From: Oegoconia quadripuncta
Taxonomy: Eukaryota; Arthropoda; Insecta; Lepidoptera; Autostichidae
Direction of reading: 5' to 3'
Length of the DNA stretch: 64,000 nucleotides
Assembly (NCBI GenBank): GCA_949316235.1
Contig: OX438743.1
Coordinates: 20,333,771 to 20,397,770 of the forward strand
A model generated the notes under the pieces. It made no database searches. It worked only from the letters and a program-made list of their open reading frames with translations, and was not told the DNA's origin. Below, piece by piece: positions 12,120-23,114 of the stretch. Position 1 is the stretch's first letter; each line of letters starts with the position of its first letter. A program made the position numbers and the translations under genes.

Positions 12120-12383
12120 CTATGTCAGTGCTTTCAATACTGCTGATTTCAACTGATTACGATTCACATGAAAAATGTCCAAATCCGAAAATTCTTCATT
12201 GTATACTCGCAAACATCGAATCATAGTGGAGTGGTGAGCATAGTTAGTTCTTGTTCTGGGGGTGTGAAATAAGTTCCGATCACGAAGACGTAAAGGAGTG
12301 GCACGCAGACCCACCTGCTCCAACAAACGCGGGCAATCTACCGCCCCAGACAAAACCTTTTGAAGAAACATTACATCAGCCAC
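12120..12383 (-). pseudogene. LINE reverse-transcriptase C-terminal remnant
   Basis: The 87-residue minus-strand frame reads ADVMFLQKVLSGAVDCPRLL and then RTRTNYAHHSTMIRCLRVYN. This is the pattern (FLxKLLxGxxDCPxLL ... RTNYxxxSPxxRxxRxYN) found after the RT domain in CR1/Jockey-type LINEs. No catalytic motif is present, so it is a fragment. Confidence 0.75.
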
Positions 12384-13224
12384 CAGACGACGATTACAAA
12401 TTACAATCTGGAATTAATGTTTCCTTTAAAGTTTGAGCACCACTGATTGGCGACCCTCCCGTTTCCGATACATCACTGCACTCCCCTTGAGCAATATCTC
12501 TATGCTGCGTCTATTTTACACTCCCCCTGTGTAGAGAGAGATACAGACGTGACGAAACCCGCTGGCTGGACGTTCGGCCACCGTTGTTTTTTGGGTGGGT
12601 TTTATGAAGATTGGTTAACATTTATGACATGCAATTTATCTGTAACTTTATACACATTTATGCATAAAACTTGTAATTATACACATTTGTAAGTTTTTCT
12701 ATCAATTACCTGTATAAACATGTAACATGTAGGTACGTGAATCTTTACTTTTATTATTATTATTATTATTTTTATATTTTATGGCAATCGGTCGTCTTTA
12801 ATGCGACAACCATTACTGCCAGTGTCCGGTTGTGCGGATAAAACGTTGGGTGAGGTTGACCAGTAAGAAATCTGAGCCAAACTATTGGTCTGTGTCCTGT
12901 TTGAGCCACCTAAAACAAAAAGGACGAATACGAATATACATAAAGTAAAACAACACAGAGACGGTATTAAATATTATAGTTTAGTATTATATGTAGAAAT
13001 ATATTTAGATAAAATATTAACAAATGTGGAATTTGTATATAACAATAGGGATTTCATGTTAATGGGCCTGGGGATATCGGGGGGGAGAATATCATTATAT
13101 TTATAATGAAGCTAAAAAGATTTAATTCTGCCCAACCCACAACATTTATTTTCGTCAGGCTCTTTACGCACTCATTCAAATACATAATAATATATACTTA
13201 TCTAGTTAGTTTTTAAACACATTT

Positions 13225-13445
13225 AAATTAAGAACAATTTTTAGTCGCCGAGTGCAGGATTAGTACTATTAGTGCAAACCGCACCTACTGGTAGCTTGTA
13301 TCTTTACCCTAAGGTTTGCCTGGAAGAGATCGCTGTTAGCGATAAGGCCGCCTTTTTGTGCGATTAATGATGTACGCTGTATTCTTCATGTAGCTTTTGT
13401 TAATTGTGCAATAAAGAGTATTTGATTGATTGATTGATTGATTAG
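13225..13445 (+). mobile_element. LINE 3' UTR, family D
   Basis: Contains tttgcctggaagagatcgct and aaggccgcctttttgtgcga and ends aataaagagtatttgattg with a (ATTG)n tail. A near-identical copy is at 46255-46440. More distant ones are at 27065-27185, 29405-29540 and 49175-49290. Confidence 0.8.
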
Positions 13446-13449
13446 CTTG

Positions 13450-15240
13450 TTCTAAATTTGAATTATAAACAACAAAAAAATTTATACCGGTTTACCTTTT
13501 TTAGTACTAAAATTTCACACAATTAGACATACACCTTAAAAAGAAGGATAAGCAGGAGACTCATGGATTGCTAATAAGTATTTTTACAATTTGTGCTTCG
13601 ACAATATATCCAAATAAAAAAATACTATCTAAGTGAATATTGCTGAGCGGTTCATGTTGTTCTTGCTTATAGATAGATAGATAAACATTTATTCACTGCG
13701 CAGTACATACAACCAAAATAAAAATCATCTTAATAGTCCAGAATTTTATTAGTCTTTTTTACATTCGACCGCACAATCAAGCGTTACACTGCCAGTATAA
13801 GCTGCGCTGCCATACGGTAGCGCCCCCATACTAAGCGCAGACGGTCCAAAGGTTGACGTGTTGTTGTGTTGTAGTGTGAAGATTTTTTGATGATTTGATT
13901 TTGATGTGTATTTTTATACATTTTGTTCGAGTTGGTTTGGAATTTTAAACTTTTGATTTGAAACAGCTGCGTTTCCTTGCGAACTTAAAGTTGTCCAAGG
14001 AGTTCATTATGGAACGAAAGATTCCTTTTCATGTACAACATGTTATCGCTTAACCTTGATCACATCTGATGTTAAGTGAAGATGAGGCTGAAAATGGAAG
14101 AGCTGACATCCGGAACCCCAACTTATTTGGAATGTTACCCTGGTCGACGTTATCCTGTAGTTGTTAAATGAATTAGGCAAAAGCATGGCTCCCCATCGGC
14201 ACCTCAGGAAGCGAGTGTAAACTGTGATTTAGTGTGTTATTAGTGTGGGGCCGGGCGTCGACCCCCCTTAGTGCTATAAATTAATTTGTTGACCACCGTT
14301 AATCTTTTGATTGCATGCATACAACGACAGAGTTTGAAAAATACTCAAGGTTTTTTATTAGTGTTTAATGTATAATTAAATGAATATCCACATATGCCCA
14401 TACTTAATTCATATTTCTTACATCGATTTAAAACGCTTTAATCGTGAAGTTAAAAACGATTTTATTATGCCCACCTCTTTTTCCCTTTAAGGTTATATAG
14501 CAAGTTTCAGGGTTCGCTACATGATCTTGATATCTAAGCACTGAATCTGTATTACTGCTGAAATTTTGATCCAAATTGGTAACTATTAACGATAAAAAAT
14601 GTTAAAATACTATGATTATTTAAATTTATACATCACTAACAAGAAAACCATTATACACGCTATGAAGAAATAGAAAACAAAAATAAATATTAATATGACA
14701 GATAAGATTATAATTAGCTTAAAACATTATAGTCGGGCTCACATTTGCATTTAGTGCCTACGTCCAAACGATAATTTAACTATAGAAAAACTTTGGAGAC
14801 TGTCGAAAATGTGTGCTACAGTCATCAACATCGAGCCGAGTTGCCGGATAATTTATTACGTACACTTGGTTCACATTGTACTTAATATAAACGTGGCAAT
14901 GAACATAATAGTGCAATGTGAAACGATTAAATTATTATAATATTAAAGAGGTCTTTAACTTTATATAAAGGAATTTAGGATATGATAGTGTAGAAAATAA
15001 CATTGTTCACTATATTTAATTTTTATCAAAATTTGATATGCGTATTTGTTTTCATATTAATGTTATATATTTTTTTTGGTAAGCGGATCTTTTTAAAATC
15101 CCCCTTTTACCAACGCAATACCGGGGGCCGCGATCCCCAGGTTGAGAAACGATGCACTAAAGTATTATTGTCACACGGCTAAATTTCTTATCAACATGTT
15201 ATTTAACATATTCAATAAGGCGAAAAAAAATAATAATCAA
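13450..15240. other. repeat scraps, otherwise unassigned
   Basis: 13670-13745 (aacatttattcactgc, gcagtacatacaaccaaaat) pairs with 15565-15640 and looks like the 3' end of one more LINE/SINE on the minus strand. 14035-14150 is a decayed SINE-A 3' end (ttgatcacatctgatgttaa). No gene recognised. Confidence 0.45.
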
Positions 15241-15244
15241 TTAA

Positions 15245-15412
15245 TAATAATAAATATTTCACTAACACTTACACCAATCATCTAGTCCCAAACTTAGCAT
15301 AGACGCGGGAATAAATGTCGTTTACATCGCACAAACGTTTACCCCTCGCGGGATTCGAACCCGCAACAGCTAGTTTCGCTGACAGGCTCACTATCCACTA
15401 CACCAATCAGTA
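15245..15412 (-). mobile_element. SINE-B (tRNA-derived)
   Basis: Minus strand reads ttggtgtagtggatagtgag, then gcgggttcgaatcccgcgag (B box), then a body ending tgggactagatgattggtgt. Copies are at 26638-26860 and 43768-43988. Immediately downstream on this strand it is AT-rich. Confidence 0.8.
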
Positions 15413-15917
15413 GTCATTTAGTCGGTGATCAATTAGACATTAATGTTACTTTATACGACACATTCGGTGCAGTAAGAACAGAAAAGGGAAATTGGTCATC
15501 TGATAGCAGCCAGTATCCCGCATTCTGAAACTCCAATTCAAAAAAAAACGAAAACACCACCTTGATAGATGGATAGATAGAAACATTTATTCACTGCACA
15601 GTACATACAACCAAAATAGAAGAACAACAACAATAAACCCTATGTAATCAACAACTGACGTACATCATACAAGATTTTCCCAGCGATGGACTGTACCCAC
15701 TGTGCACTGAACTTGTTGAACTTTTTACTATAAATAATGCACCTATCTTAAGACACTCTGGGTCTCAAAACGAATCTTACGACACCTTGCATTTTAAAAT
15801 AGGTCAAACCGTTTAAGCTACAGACGGTCATATAGAAAACATATATACACACTTAATTACACTCGGAAAATATTATCGGAAATTGGTTGGTGGTAGGGCA
15901 TTTTAAATTTAAAGTTA

Positions 15918-16607
15918 GCAGAGAGTCGTGCCAGTTTTGTAGAAAGGCCTGAAGATGGCGCAACGGACTGGAACTCAAACTCCCTTGGTGGCGACACCAG
16001 CGGGAGAGAGAGACGGGTCGCGTTGGCAAGAGCCCGTTGTAGAGGGCGTTGAGGGCCTTATCTAAATTCCCTCTAGTAGGCGGCACTTGACTTCCCTAGG
16101 ATTTTAGGGGCAAGGATTCTTATTTTTCTCCGAGATGTCACTATTTTACAGCTTCGTATTCAGGAACCACACACACACTAGCTGGAACCACTAACTTTAC
16201 CGGAACCACAATTAACCAGGATTACCAGGGACTTGTTAAACAAGGAAACTCAAATGCTTTGTCGTATTCGTACTCTGTTTAATTACAATTTTGCCTTACT
16301 TAAGTACAAAAATAAGGTTCTCAACTAGTTATAAGCGAGTCAGACATTATTCTCTCATGAAAAGAAGAGTATACATATAAAAGGAGAGAGAAAATAAATC
16401 AATCATTCGGAGGGTATATTACAAAACTATTTTTAAAGATTACCCACATAAACTATTATTTATTAAAAATAACCAAATACCCGCTTTTAATTTGGTAACC
16501 AGATACAATAATCACATATTGGGTAAAACATACAAAAAACAAACTCTTTATTAATAAAATACAAAATTCTTAACTTAATTGTTTTACAGATGAGATTGTC
16601 CGTAACA
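15918..16607 (-). repeat. 3' LTR of the BEL/Pao element
   Basis: Nearly identical to 22397-23086. On the minus strand it contains an AATAAA (from the tttatt at about 16548), a possible polyadenylation signal for the element's transcript. Confidence 0.95.
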
Positions 16608-16621
16608 ATCTCTACCCCCCA
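16608..16621 (-). other. polypurine tract
   Basis: Minus strand reads ggggggtagagat directly before the 3' LTR start TGTTACGG. This is where plus-strand DNA synthesis of an LTR retrotransposon is primed. Confidence 0.85.
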
Positions 16622-16643
16622 GTACGAGAGTTCCATCAAGTAC

Positions 16644-19600
16644 TCAACTAGTGGGTAGGACAATCACACCTGTAATGGGACGACGCAACACTCCATGTTT
16701 GGTCTTAATGTCTATTACACGGATTATACCGTCCTTACCACAATAAGTCTTTATTATTTTTCCCATTGGCCAGTCATTACGGGGCCTATTTTTGTCACAT
16801 ATCACACACACTTCGTTCACTTTCACATTAGGCTCGTTCAATGTCCACTTTTGCCTCCGCTGTAAGGTGGGCAGATATTCACGCCTCCACCGCCTCCAAA
16901 ACTCATCCGCCAGCGCATTTACTCGCCGCCATTGAGCTCTTGAGTTGTGATCGCTCAACTGCGTTCGTACCATGGGAGCGCCGCCCGCAGATGTTCCGAT
17001 GAGCAAATGGTTGGGAGTTATCACCACTGGATTTTCTGGATCATCGGTGACATAGGTCAATGGCCGGCTATTTACCACAAGTTCGGCCTCGGCTAGGAGC
17101 GTCATCAAAGTTTCTTCTTTAGGAGCCCGTTCTCTTAATAATGCCTGTAATGCATTCTTCGTGGCTCGCACTAATCTCTCCCACGATCCACCCATATGAG
17201 GAGCGGCTGGAGGGGAGTAAATCCAATCAATTTTTCGACTGATGACCTCATCTTTCAGCCGGTCGTGGTCCATTTCACGAAGAGCAGCTCGCAATTCTTT
17301 ATTTGCTGCAACAAAATTGGTACCTCGGTCGCTGTAAATTGTTGAAGGTTGTCCGCGGCGGGCTATTAGCCTTCTCAATGCTAATATAGACGAGTCGGCA
17401 CTCAGTGAAGCGGCTAGGTCTAGGTGTATGGCGCGGGTGGCGAGGCAAGTGAATAAAACCCCCCACCGCTTTTCTCTGCGTCGACCTATGGTCACTTCCA
17501 TCGGTCCGAAGTAATCGAGACCGCAGTGTACAAAAGCTCGCCTTGTGTCTGTTAGGCGCACTTTAGGTAAGTCTCCCATCTTTGGGTTCAAAGGTCGAGC
17601 GCGCCTTAAACGACATAGCTGACATTCAGCTATACATTTCTTTGTCGCCGTACGGGATTGGAGCACCCAAAACCTCTCTCTTAAAGCGTTTACTACCGCT
17701 TCGTGGTTTACGTGGTGTGCTCGCTTATGATAGTCAATTATAAGGAGACGAACGGTAGGATGACGTCCATCTAATATAATTGGATGTCGCTCACCAAAAT
17801 TCAGTTCAGGCGCGGCGCGTAGTCTGCCGCGCACGCGTAGCATGCCGTCCTCAAATATCATGGGGTCGAGTGATATAAGGCGACTCGACTTTGGCAGTTG
17901 TCGTGCATTGAGAATGGCGTTTATGTCGTCGTTAAATGCCTGCTTTTGAACTTCACGCAGTAAGTATTTCTCAGCTGTGTCTAGGTCGGCGGGTGACAGT
18001 GCGGATGAGGGGCGTCGGCGTCGGCAGCGTTCGATGAAAATGAACACGCGCGCAGTAACGCGCAGCGCTCGCGTCCACGAAGAGAAGCGCCGCGTGTCTA
18101 TTAGCGGCGGCGCCGCCGGCTCGCTGAGGGCGTGCACGCGATGCACAACCTCCGGATCCTCTTCATGCGCCTCGTCTGTCGGCGCGACAGGCATCGCCGG
18201 CCACTGCGTCTGCGGATAGCAAAGAAAAGGAGGGCCAGAAAACCACATGTTCTTTGTATTCGGCCAGTCCAACCGAGTGGCTTCATCAGCCGGGTTGACG
18301 GCAGAGGGTAGCCAGCGCCAGTCGCTTTTGCTAGACAATTCGTCAATTTCACCTAATCGATGTGCTACATATCTCTGGTAATCACGGGCATCAGAGTTTA
18401 TCCATCTTAAAACGGTCTGTGAGTCTGTCCATAAATACTTCCTACTAACGGTCATGCCTAAGTCTTTCTCAACTACACGAGATAGCCTACATGCTAATAC
18501 GGCAGCTTGGAGTTCGAGTCGCGGTATGGATACCACCTTAACAGGTGCGACTCGAGCTTTACCGGCCACCATTGCTGTGGACCGAATTCCTACTTTATTT
18601 GTTCCTACAATAAAGGCCACTGCTGCATACGCGAGTTCCGATGCGTCTCCGAAAACATGGAGTTCTAGGTCATTATTTTCCAGACCGTACCATCGGGGAA
18701 TCTTAACTTCGGTGAGTAGTTTTAAATTACTTAACCATTGAAACCATAGATTTGCCTCAGCAGGTTTCAATTGTTCATCCCAGTGGACGCCAGACTGCCA
18801 GATTCGTTGCATTAATATTCGTGATTGAATTACACAGGGATATAAAAATCCTAAGGGATCGAAAATACTCATTATCGCCCGTAGAAACTCTCTTTTAGTA
18901 GGTACAACTTTGCCCTCAACTATCTCGGGCGGTAAGCGTTTAAAGGATAGGTCAAAGGTCAAAATATCATCATGAGGGGTCCAAATCATTCCAAGCGTTC
19001 GCTCGGACTCCTCAAGTGACCTTTCTATTTTAACACGTTCGGGAGCGTTGGCACACAAATGTTCTCGCAAATCGGGTGAGTTCGTTACCCAACCACGTAT
19101 GTTAAAACCACCCGCTGCGTGTATTTGTGTGACCTCGCTTACGAGACGTTTGGCTTGTTCCACTGTTTCTACACTTTCCAAATAATCATCCATATAATGT
19201 TTGTTTTTGATGGCCGCGACGGCCTCTGGATAGACATTAGCATATTCGCTAGCGTTCTTATTTAATATAAAAATGGCGGTAGTGGGTGACGATGTGGCTC
19301 CAAAAACCATAGAGGTCATGGCATATACGTCAGGATCTCTATTTCGGTCTTTTCCTCGCCATAAAAACAATTGTGCGCCCTGATCCTGTTCCCTTATTTT
19401 GACTCGCATAAACATATCAGCGATGTCGCCCGCGAAGGCGATAGGGCCGGCACGAAATTTAAATAACACACTTAGGAGTGAGTTTAACATGTCTGGACCG
19501 CTCATCAAATTATCATTCAAACATGTTCCATTATAATTGGCAGCTGCATCAAAAACAAGCCTTAATTTATTTGGTTTATTCGGATTAGTGACCCCAAAGT

Positions 19601-22358
19601 GGGGCAAATACCAAACAAGATCAGTTGGTCTGGGCATATCCACCCGTTTGGCATAACCTTCACTTAATAATCTATCAATCTGTTTAAAATACTGCTCGGC
19701 ATAGTTAGCGTCTTTATCAATTTTTCGCTCCACATTAATTAATCTTTTTAGAGCGTATTTATAATTATCGGGCAAATCGATATGATCGCGATTCCATAAC
19801 AGGCCTACTTCCCACTCTGAGCCAATTCTGCGACTGGTAGATTCTAATATATTTATCGCTCGTTTAGTCTGACTATTCTGACGATTTGCCTCGGAGATGC
19901 CTATAGCTTCTAATTCAAATTGACGCTTAACTAAATCGTGCAGGTCATCATCAATTCGCAAGCAATTAACAGAGTTATGATTTGCACAAGAGAAAAATGG
20001 GCCATGGACCACCCATCCTAATTTTGTTAGAGATGCAACTGGCGTACCTGACTTACCCTGCCTCATATCCCAGCCGACTACCAAGTCCCAGTGATCTTGG
20101 CCGAGTAACACCATGGGTTTCGCGTCCTCCATTGCACTGCAATCCAGGTCCAGCAGATGGCTATTTTCACTCAACACACTTGGAGGCACAGTTTGTACTG
20201 GTAAGTTTAAATCACTAATTGTTCGTAGTGACACATTATGCAAATCACCATTAGGTCCACGGAGTCCAATTGACACTTTTTTGGATTCACTGTCCGTTAC
20301 ACAATGTCCGCGAGCACTCATGATTTTGAGTGGGCATAGCTGACCATCCACTCCACTGGCGAGCTTCTCATCAATTAAGGAGACCGTTGCTCCATCGTCC
20401 AATAGAGCGTATGTAGGTCGCTCTTCGCCGCCGATTACTACATTGACCGGTAACACTTTAAGCAACGCCCGCGAACGCTGCTCCCCGACGTTGGTGACCA
20501 ATTCGGTGGTAACTGGAGCAGTTGTCTGTCGCGGAGCGCTCACCGGTGCGGGCACAGACTTCTCAGATGAAGTCGAGCGCGTAGTACCCATCCTCTCGAC
20601 GTGAAGCATGGCGTGATGCGAATAATTGCATTTACTGCAGCGCTTAGCATGGCAACGGTTGCGTGCGTGTCGCCTCGCTATACACTTGAAACAAAGTCTT
20701 TCACTTTTCACAAAGTCCCACCGATCGTTCACCGACATTTTAATAAATTCACTGCAATCCGTTAGTCTGTGGTCACCTTTACACCGAACACATCCAATAA
20801 GTGACTTATCTGGCGACTCATCTTTGAGTGTATGCACACGCTGAGTCGTGCGCTGCCCCTGTCTTCGTGTCGACCGCGTATACGTCGAAGATGTCGGCGG
20901 CGGCGGCGGTGCGTTCATCAAGTTGAGTGGCATAGAGTACGATGATGCACACGCAATATCATTCAGGAACTCCAATAAAGCTTCTAAGTTGGGTGACAGG
21001 CGTAAGTCGACCCCGCACTGTTGATCAAGCTTCATCGCGTACTCTCCATATTGATTACGTTGAATCGGTGTAAGTCTGGCCACTAATTCATTCACAATTT
21101 GTGGATTGTGTAAATAACTCTGCGCGTTCAAATTTTTCAAAGTAGCCACGCAGTTACGAACGGTAGTCGTAAACTTCCTTATATCACGTCCGTTGTCGGT
21201 TAACTTCGGAAGTGCGCGCACTTTCTGTATAGCGCTTTCTAAAAGTAATCCGGAGTGGCCAAATTCTTGTTCCAAGGCCGTCATCACTTCTTTCGGATCA
21301 CTTGCCGTTCTCAATAAATCTTCCACGGCTGCCTTAGCTTCTCCATGAAGCGATGCTTGCAGCCGAGCCATATTTTCATGTGGTGTGAATTCATAAGACG
21401 ACGATGAAGTCGTGTACATTTTCTTGAAATTCAACCAATCAGAAGGATTTCCATTGAACGCTGGTAGCTCGTACGTCTGTCTGGGCAGCGGTCGTGGCCG
21501 ACCCAGGCGCGAGATGGCTTCCGCAAGCTGTTCCATTCCTTTTCCATATCTTCTTTCATTTGATTGGTCTCTTTTCGTTGAGTTGTGCCATCCTGTGCCT
21601 CTCTCACCGAAGACCGGAGCGTTCGGAGCTTGACTAGTGAAGCGTTGATTGTGCTGCGGCTCGAAATACGGTGCCGGCGGCAGCTGTGGCATAGTTGCTG
21701 GCGCCGGACGTGCGAGATGCGCAACCGGTGGCGCGACGGGCATCGGCGTGGGCGGGATGGCTCGTGTTGGAGCACAGTTGTCCGGCAGTGGGTTGGTACG
21801 CGCGCCTTCATCAAAATATGGAAGTGGTCTATCTTGAGGTGCCGCTGCGCCTGTCGTGGCTTCCAGCCAATCATTTACTCTATCTGCTGAGCCCACAGAC
21901 GACAGGTCGCCGGCATTCTCCTCTTCGACCTCTATGCGCGCGAGGTCAACCGCTAATCTCTTCTTAATTAGTCCCTGATCAATCCTGGCCAGTTGCACTT
22001 CTGCGTCTAGTTCAACTTGACGACGTTGAAGTTCTCGGGTCGCTCGGCTCGAGCGTGACGACCGACTACGGTTGCTACCCCCCGTGCCAACTCGACGTGC
22101 CATCAACGTAGTCTCCTCTTGCACAGTAACCGAAGTTGCCACAGCTCCAGGATTCTCCAACGGTGGACGCTTTTCACTAAAATCGCGAATGCGTCCTCCA
22201 ACCGCCGGAATCGTTGGCGTGGGCGTTCTTCCCAACATTCGATGCTGCACTGTAGATGGCGACGCTGGCGCTGGGCGTTCACTTTGTAAACCAGAGTCAG
22301 TGGCGTCTTCCCGACAACGCGTCTTCGCTCGCGTTAACATGTTGCTTCTTGTTGACAT
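16644..22358 (-). CDS. BEL/Pao Gag-Pol polyprotein, 1904 aa, intact
   Basis: One frame encodes all replication functions of the retrotransposon. Residues 1-290 are a basic and Pro-rich leader. About 295-480 is the Gag region (DUF1759-like, ELPAFNGNPSDWLNFK). Zinc knuckles follow at C523/C526/H530/C535 and C556/C559/H564/C569. The aspartic protease has DDGAT at 654-658. The reverse transcriptase spans about 880-1100, with D978 and YMDD at 1055-1058, followed by a Pao-type connection. RNase H shows D1238, E1292, D1312 and D1358. Integrase has the HHCC finger H1548/H1552/C1579/C1582 and the catalytic D1615, D1677 and E1727. The C-terminal domain from about 1815 resembles DUF5641. The start ATG lies 8 nt past the primer-binding site. 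No stop or frameshift breaks it. Gag and Pol in one frame is normal for BEL/Pao. Smaller frames inside this span, on either strand, are shadows. Confidence 0.97.
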   Translation of the reverse strand: MSTRSNMLTRAKTRCREDATDSGLQSERPAPASPSTVQHRMLGRTPTPTIPAVGGRIRDFSEKRPPLENPGAVATSVTVQEETTLMARRVGTGGSNRSRSSRSSRATRELQRRQVELDAEVQLARIDQGLIKKRLAVDLARIEVEEENAGDLSSVGSADRVNDWLEATTGAAAPQDRPLPYFDEGARTNPLPDNCAPTRAIPPTPMPVAPPVAHLARPAPATMPQLPPAPYFEPQHNQRFTSQAPNAPVFGERGTGWHNSTKRDQSNERRYGKGMEQLAEAISRLGRPRPLPRQTYELPAFNGNPSDWLNFKKMYTTSSSSYEFTPHENMARLQASLHGEAKAAVEDLLRTASDPKEVMTALEQEFGHSGLLLESAIQKVRALPKLTDNGRDIRKFTTTVRNCVATLKNLNAQSYLHNPQIVNELVARLTPIQRNQYGEYAMKLDQQCGVDLRLSPNLEALLEFLNDIACASSYSMPLNLMNAPPPPPTSSTYTRSTRRQGQRTTQRVHTLKDESPDKSLIGCVRCKGDHRLTDCSEFIKMSVNDRWDFVKSERLCFKCIARRHARNRCHAKRCSKCNYSHHAMLHVERMGTTRSTSSEKSVPAPVSAPRQTTAPVTTELVTNVGEQRSRALLKVLPVNVVIGGEERPTYALLDDGATVSLIDEKLASGVDGQLCPLKIMSARGHCVTDSESKKVSIGLRGPNGDLHNVSLRTISDLNLPVQTVPPSVLSENSHLLDLDCSAMEDAKPMVLLGQDHWDLVVGWDMRQGKSGTPVASLTKLGWVVHGPFFSCANHNSVNCLRIDDDLHDLVKRQFELEAIGISEANRQNSQTKRAINILESTSRRIGSEWEVGLLWNRDHIDLPDNYKYALKRLINVERKIDKDANYAEQYFKQIDRLLSEGYAKRVDMPRPTDLVWYLPHFGVTNPNKPNKLRLVFDAAANYNGTCLNDNLMSGPDMLNSLLSVLFKFRAGPIAFAGDIADMFMRVKIREQDQGAQLFLWRGKDRNRDPDVYAMTSMVFGATSSPTTAIFILNKNASEYANVYPEAVAAIKNKHYMDDYLESVETVEQAKRLVSEVTQIHAAGGFNIRGWVTNSPDLREHLCANAPERVKIERSLEESERTLGMIWTPHDDILTFDLSFKRLPPEIVEGKVVPTKREFLRAIMSIFDPLGFLYPCVIQSRILMQRIWQSGVHWDEQLKPAEANLWFQWLSNLKLLTEVKIPRWYGLENNDLELHVFGDASELAYAAVAFIVGTNKVGIRSTAMVAGKARVAPVKVVSIPRLELQAAVLACRLSRVVEKDLGMTVSRKYLWTDSQTVLRWINSDARDYQRYVAHRLGEIDELSSKSDWRWLPSAVNPADEATRLDWPNTKNMWFSGPPFLCYPQTQWPAMPVAPTDEAHEEDPEVVHRVHALSEPAAPPLIDTRRFSSWTRALRVTARVFIFIERCRRRRPSSALSPADLDTAEKYLLREVQKQAFNDDINAILNARQLPKSSRLISLDPMIFEDGMLRVRGRLRAAPELNFGERHPIILDGRHPTVRLLIIDYHKRAHHVNHEAVVNALRERFWVLQSRTATKKCIAECQLCRLRRARPLNPKMGDLPKVRLTDTRRAFVHCGLDYFGPMEVTIGRRREKRWGVLFTCLATRAIHLDLAASLSADSSILALRRLIARRGQPSTIYSDRGTNFVAANKELRAALREMDHDRLKDEVISRKIDWIYSPPAAPHMGGSWERLVRATKNALQALLRERAPKEETLMTLLAEAELVVNSRPLTYVTDDPENPVVITPNHLLIGTSAGGAPMVRTQLSDHNSRAQWRRVNALADEFWRRWRREYLPTLQRRQKWTLNEPNVKVNEVCVICDKNRPRNDWPMGKIIKTYCGKDGIIRVIDIKTKHGVLRRPITGVIVLPTS

Positions 22359-22365
22359 CTTGAAG

Positions 22366-22386
22366 AATCCGGCTTCGAAAGGACCA
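22366..22386 (-). other. primer-binding site, tRNA-Tyr-like
   Basis: The plus strand here reads aatccggcttcgaaaggacc followed by a. That is the 3' end of eukaryotic tRNA-Tyr (aatccggctcgaaggacca, from memory of the tRNA) with two single-base insertions. On the element's strand it is therefore complementary to that tRNA. It sits about 10 nt inside the 5' LTR end, further than usual. Confidence 0.65.
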
Positions 22387-22396
22387 AAAACTTATA

Positions 22397-23086
22397 GCAG
22401 AGAGTCGTGCCAGTTTTGTAGAAAGGCCTGAAGATGGCGCAACGGACTTGAACTCAAACTCCCTTGGTGGCGACACCAGCGGGAGAGAGAGACGGGTCGC
22501 GTTGGCAAGAGCCCGTTGTAGAGGGCGTTGAGGGCCTTATCTAAATTCCCTCTAGTAGGCGGCACTTGACTTCCCTAGGATTTTAGGGGCAAGGATTCTT
22601 ATTTTTCTCCGAGATGTCACTATTTTACAGCTTCGTATTCAGGAACCACACACACACTAGCTGGAACCACTAACTTTACCGGAACCACAATTAACCAGGA
22701 TTACCAGGGACTTGTGAAACAAGGAAACTCAAATGCTTTGTCGTATTCGTACTCTGTTTAATTACAATTTTGCCTTACTTAAGTACAAAAATAAGGTTCT
22801 CAACTAGTTATAAGCGAGTCAGACATTATTCTCTCATGAAAAGAAGAGTATACATATAAAAGGAGAGAGAAAATAAATCAATCATTCGGAGGGTATATTA
22901 CAAAACTATTTTTAAAGATTACCCACATAAACTATTATTTATTAAAAATAACCAAATACCCGCTTTTAATTTGGTAACCAGATACAATAATCACATATTG
23001 GGTAAAACATACAAAAAACAAACTCTTTATTAATAAAATACAAAATTCTTAACTTAATTGTTTTACAGATGAGATTGTCCGTAACA
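22397..23086 (-). repeat. 5' LTR of the BEL/Pao element
   Basis: Second LTR copy, about 690 bp, which drives transcription towards lower coordinates. No clear TATA box could be assigned. Confidence 0.95.
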
Positions 23087-23114
23087 GTTACGGATTTCTT
23101 AATTTCTGATTCCA

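Larger units (their letters stand above)
15918..23086 (-). mobile_element. complete BEL/Pao LTR retrotransposon
   Basis: Full-length element read on the minus strand: 5' LTR 22397-23086, primer-binding site near 22366-22386, Gag-Pol frame 22358-16644, polypurine tract 16608-16621, 3' LTR 15918-16607. The LTRs differ at only two positions that I could find (15970/22449 and 16237/22716). The host sequence gtta, or agtta if one base is shared with the LTR end, flanks both sides (15913-15917 and 23086-23090). LTR ends read TGTTACGG...CTCTCTGC, and the TGTTACGG start fits BEL elements. There is no env frame. Two LTR differences and an unbroken frame mean a recent insertion that may still be competent. 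The left flank is a scrap of SINE-A (15885-15912) and the right flank is a LINE tail. Confidence 0.97.

Noticed and set aside
17977..22431. Many plus-strand and alternative minus-strand frames of 60-147 aa
   Set aside because: Shadows of the 1904-aa BEL Gag-Pol frame in GC-richer DNA, with no family resemblance.
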